From RYN-431 sp036388295 (lineage in GTDB: Bacteria; Planctomycetota; Phycisphaerae; Tepidisphaerales; Tepidisphaeraceae), in NCBI GenBank assembly GCA_036388295.1, contig DASVSC010000045.1, forward strand, positions 1-32,462: a stretch of 32,462 bases of DNA, written 5' to 3'. Below the pieces are notes generated by a model. It was not told the origin of the DNA and searched no databases. It saw only the letters and a program-made list of their open reading frames with translations. Both the position numbers and the translations under genes were made by a program. Below, piece after piece: positions 31,994 through 32,462 of the stretch. The number at the start of each line of letters is the position of its first letter. Position 1 is the first letter of the stretch.

Positions 31994-32462
31994 TCAATTC
32001 CCGCCGTAATCGCGGGGGGCGGGCGGGGGCGGGTCGTCTTCGTGGGGTTCTTCGGGACGCCGGCCGAGGTCGGCTTCGCTGAGGATGCGGAAGCCTTTGC
32101 GGAACAGCAGGCGGCAGCCGAGCGTGGAATCGTCGACGTACACCACCACGGCCGGGCCGCTGATGCCCTTGAGCATCGGGTAGGTGTAGTGCAGGTTCAG
32201 TTCGGCCGCGAGCAAGGCTTGGCAGACGGACTGCAGGGGCATGCTGTCCTGCATCGGCAATTCCACGCAAAGCACCTCGGTGGTGCTGAGCGAAAAGCCG
32301 CGACGCTTCAAATCCGGCTTGGCCCGGTCGGGGTCGCTGACGATGATGCGGACGAGGGCGGCGTCGGCGGATTCTTCGATCGCCAAGGCGTGCAAGTGCT
32401 GGCCGTCTTCTTCGAGCGCCCGCAGCAGCGCCATCAGTCGGCCGACGCGGTTTTCCAGAAAG
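31994..32462 (-). CDS. ACT-domain protein, N terminus outside window
   Basis: At least 155 residues; the frame is open through the window edge, and FLENRVGRL before the internal Met at 32434 matches the usual first strand of ACT domains (xLENxPGRL), so the true start lies beyond 32462. Two ACT-like units are visible: ALLRALEEDGQHLHALAIEESAD...VRIIVSDPDRA, and later VELPMQDSMPLQSVCQALLAAELNLHYTYPML...AVVVYVDD. ACT pairs bind amino acids and regulate enzymes or act alone as sensors. The C terminus is Pro/Asp-rich (EEPHEDDPPPPAPRDYGGN). Ligand unknown. Confidence 0.8.
   Translation of the reverse strand, partial: FLENRVGRLMALLRALEEDGQHLHALAIEESADAALVRIIVSDPDRAKPDLKRRGFSLSTTEVLCVELPMQDSMPLQSVCQALLAAELNLHYTYPMLKGISGPAVVVYVDDSTLGCRLLFRKGFRILSEADLGRRPEEPHEDDPPPPAPRDYGGN

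Noticed and set aside
1..32462. tRNA, rRNA, CRISPR arrays, insertion sequences and prophage genes
   Set aside because: No clover-leaf pattern with a T-loop GTTCGA core, no regularly spaced direct repeats, and no transposase or integrase motif was found by reading; short structured RNAs could still be missed without a covariance search.

Overview
The window is GC-rich bacterial chromosome and most likely comes from a planctomycete, probably of the Phycisphaerae/Tepidisphaera side. Three separate exported proteins (6824-8596, 12233-14065 and 14481-15896) carry the planctomycete-type N-terminal motif of the form E-x-L-E-x-R-x-L/M-(F/L)-A in place of an ordinary signal peptide. Genes are mostly single units on both strands, intergenic DNA is full of large palindromes, and few genes have a strong Shine-Dalgarno sequence. 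No rRNA, tRNA, CRISPR array, transposase or phage gene was seen.

Layout. 1-6621: a truncated exported S1 serine protease, an M20 N-carbamoyl-amino-acid hydrolase, a zinc-ribbon membrane protein, a MalY/PatB-type C-S lyase, a Tat-exported Gfo/Idh/MocA oxidoreductase and a GNAT acetyltransferase. 6824-11785: a large secreted metalloprotease with three calcium-type SdrD/Cna-B repeats, a small membrane protein, a solitary D12-class adenine methylase, two coupled membrane proteins and an HD-domain protein. 12233-18561: two tandem paralogous exported clan GH-A-like glycoside hydrolases and a GT-C (ArnT/PMT) glycosyltransferase, all on the minus strand. 18710-23364: a DUF2959-like lipoprotein, an FmdB zinc ribbon, an AT-richer orphan gene, an SDR oxidoreductase fused to a membrane and amphipathic tail, and RNase D. 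23935-25349: a translationally coupled pair, a GRDP-like (DUF1399) protein followed by a TIGR04222-type membrane protein with a Gly/Ser/Cys tail. 25569-32462: a small membrane protein, a TlpA-like thioredoxin, a remnant of a SulP permease, ThpR, the E2 subunit of 2-oxoglutarate dehydrogenase, a DUF433/PIN-like toxin-antitoxin pair whose toxin frame is broken, a GAF-SpoIIE phosphatase and an ACT-domain protein cut by the window end.

The genes do not form one pathway. The most unusual signals are: (i) the GRDP/TIGR04222 pair with its four-cysteine glycine tail; (ii) a recurring TAnnnT hexamer 5-8 nt before start codons, which suggests widespread leaderless transcription; (iii) a family of dispersed palindromes sharing a GAGCCGCGGGTG-like core; (iv) the tandem LEPR-type glycoside hydrolases with different linkers and C-terminal domains; (v) a one-base frameshift in the PIN-like toxin; (vi) a SulP permease fossil; and (vii) an 87-bp in-frame tandem duplication in the glycosyltransferase.
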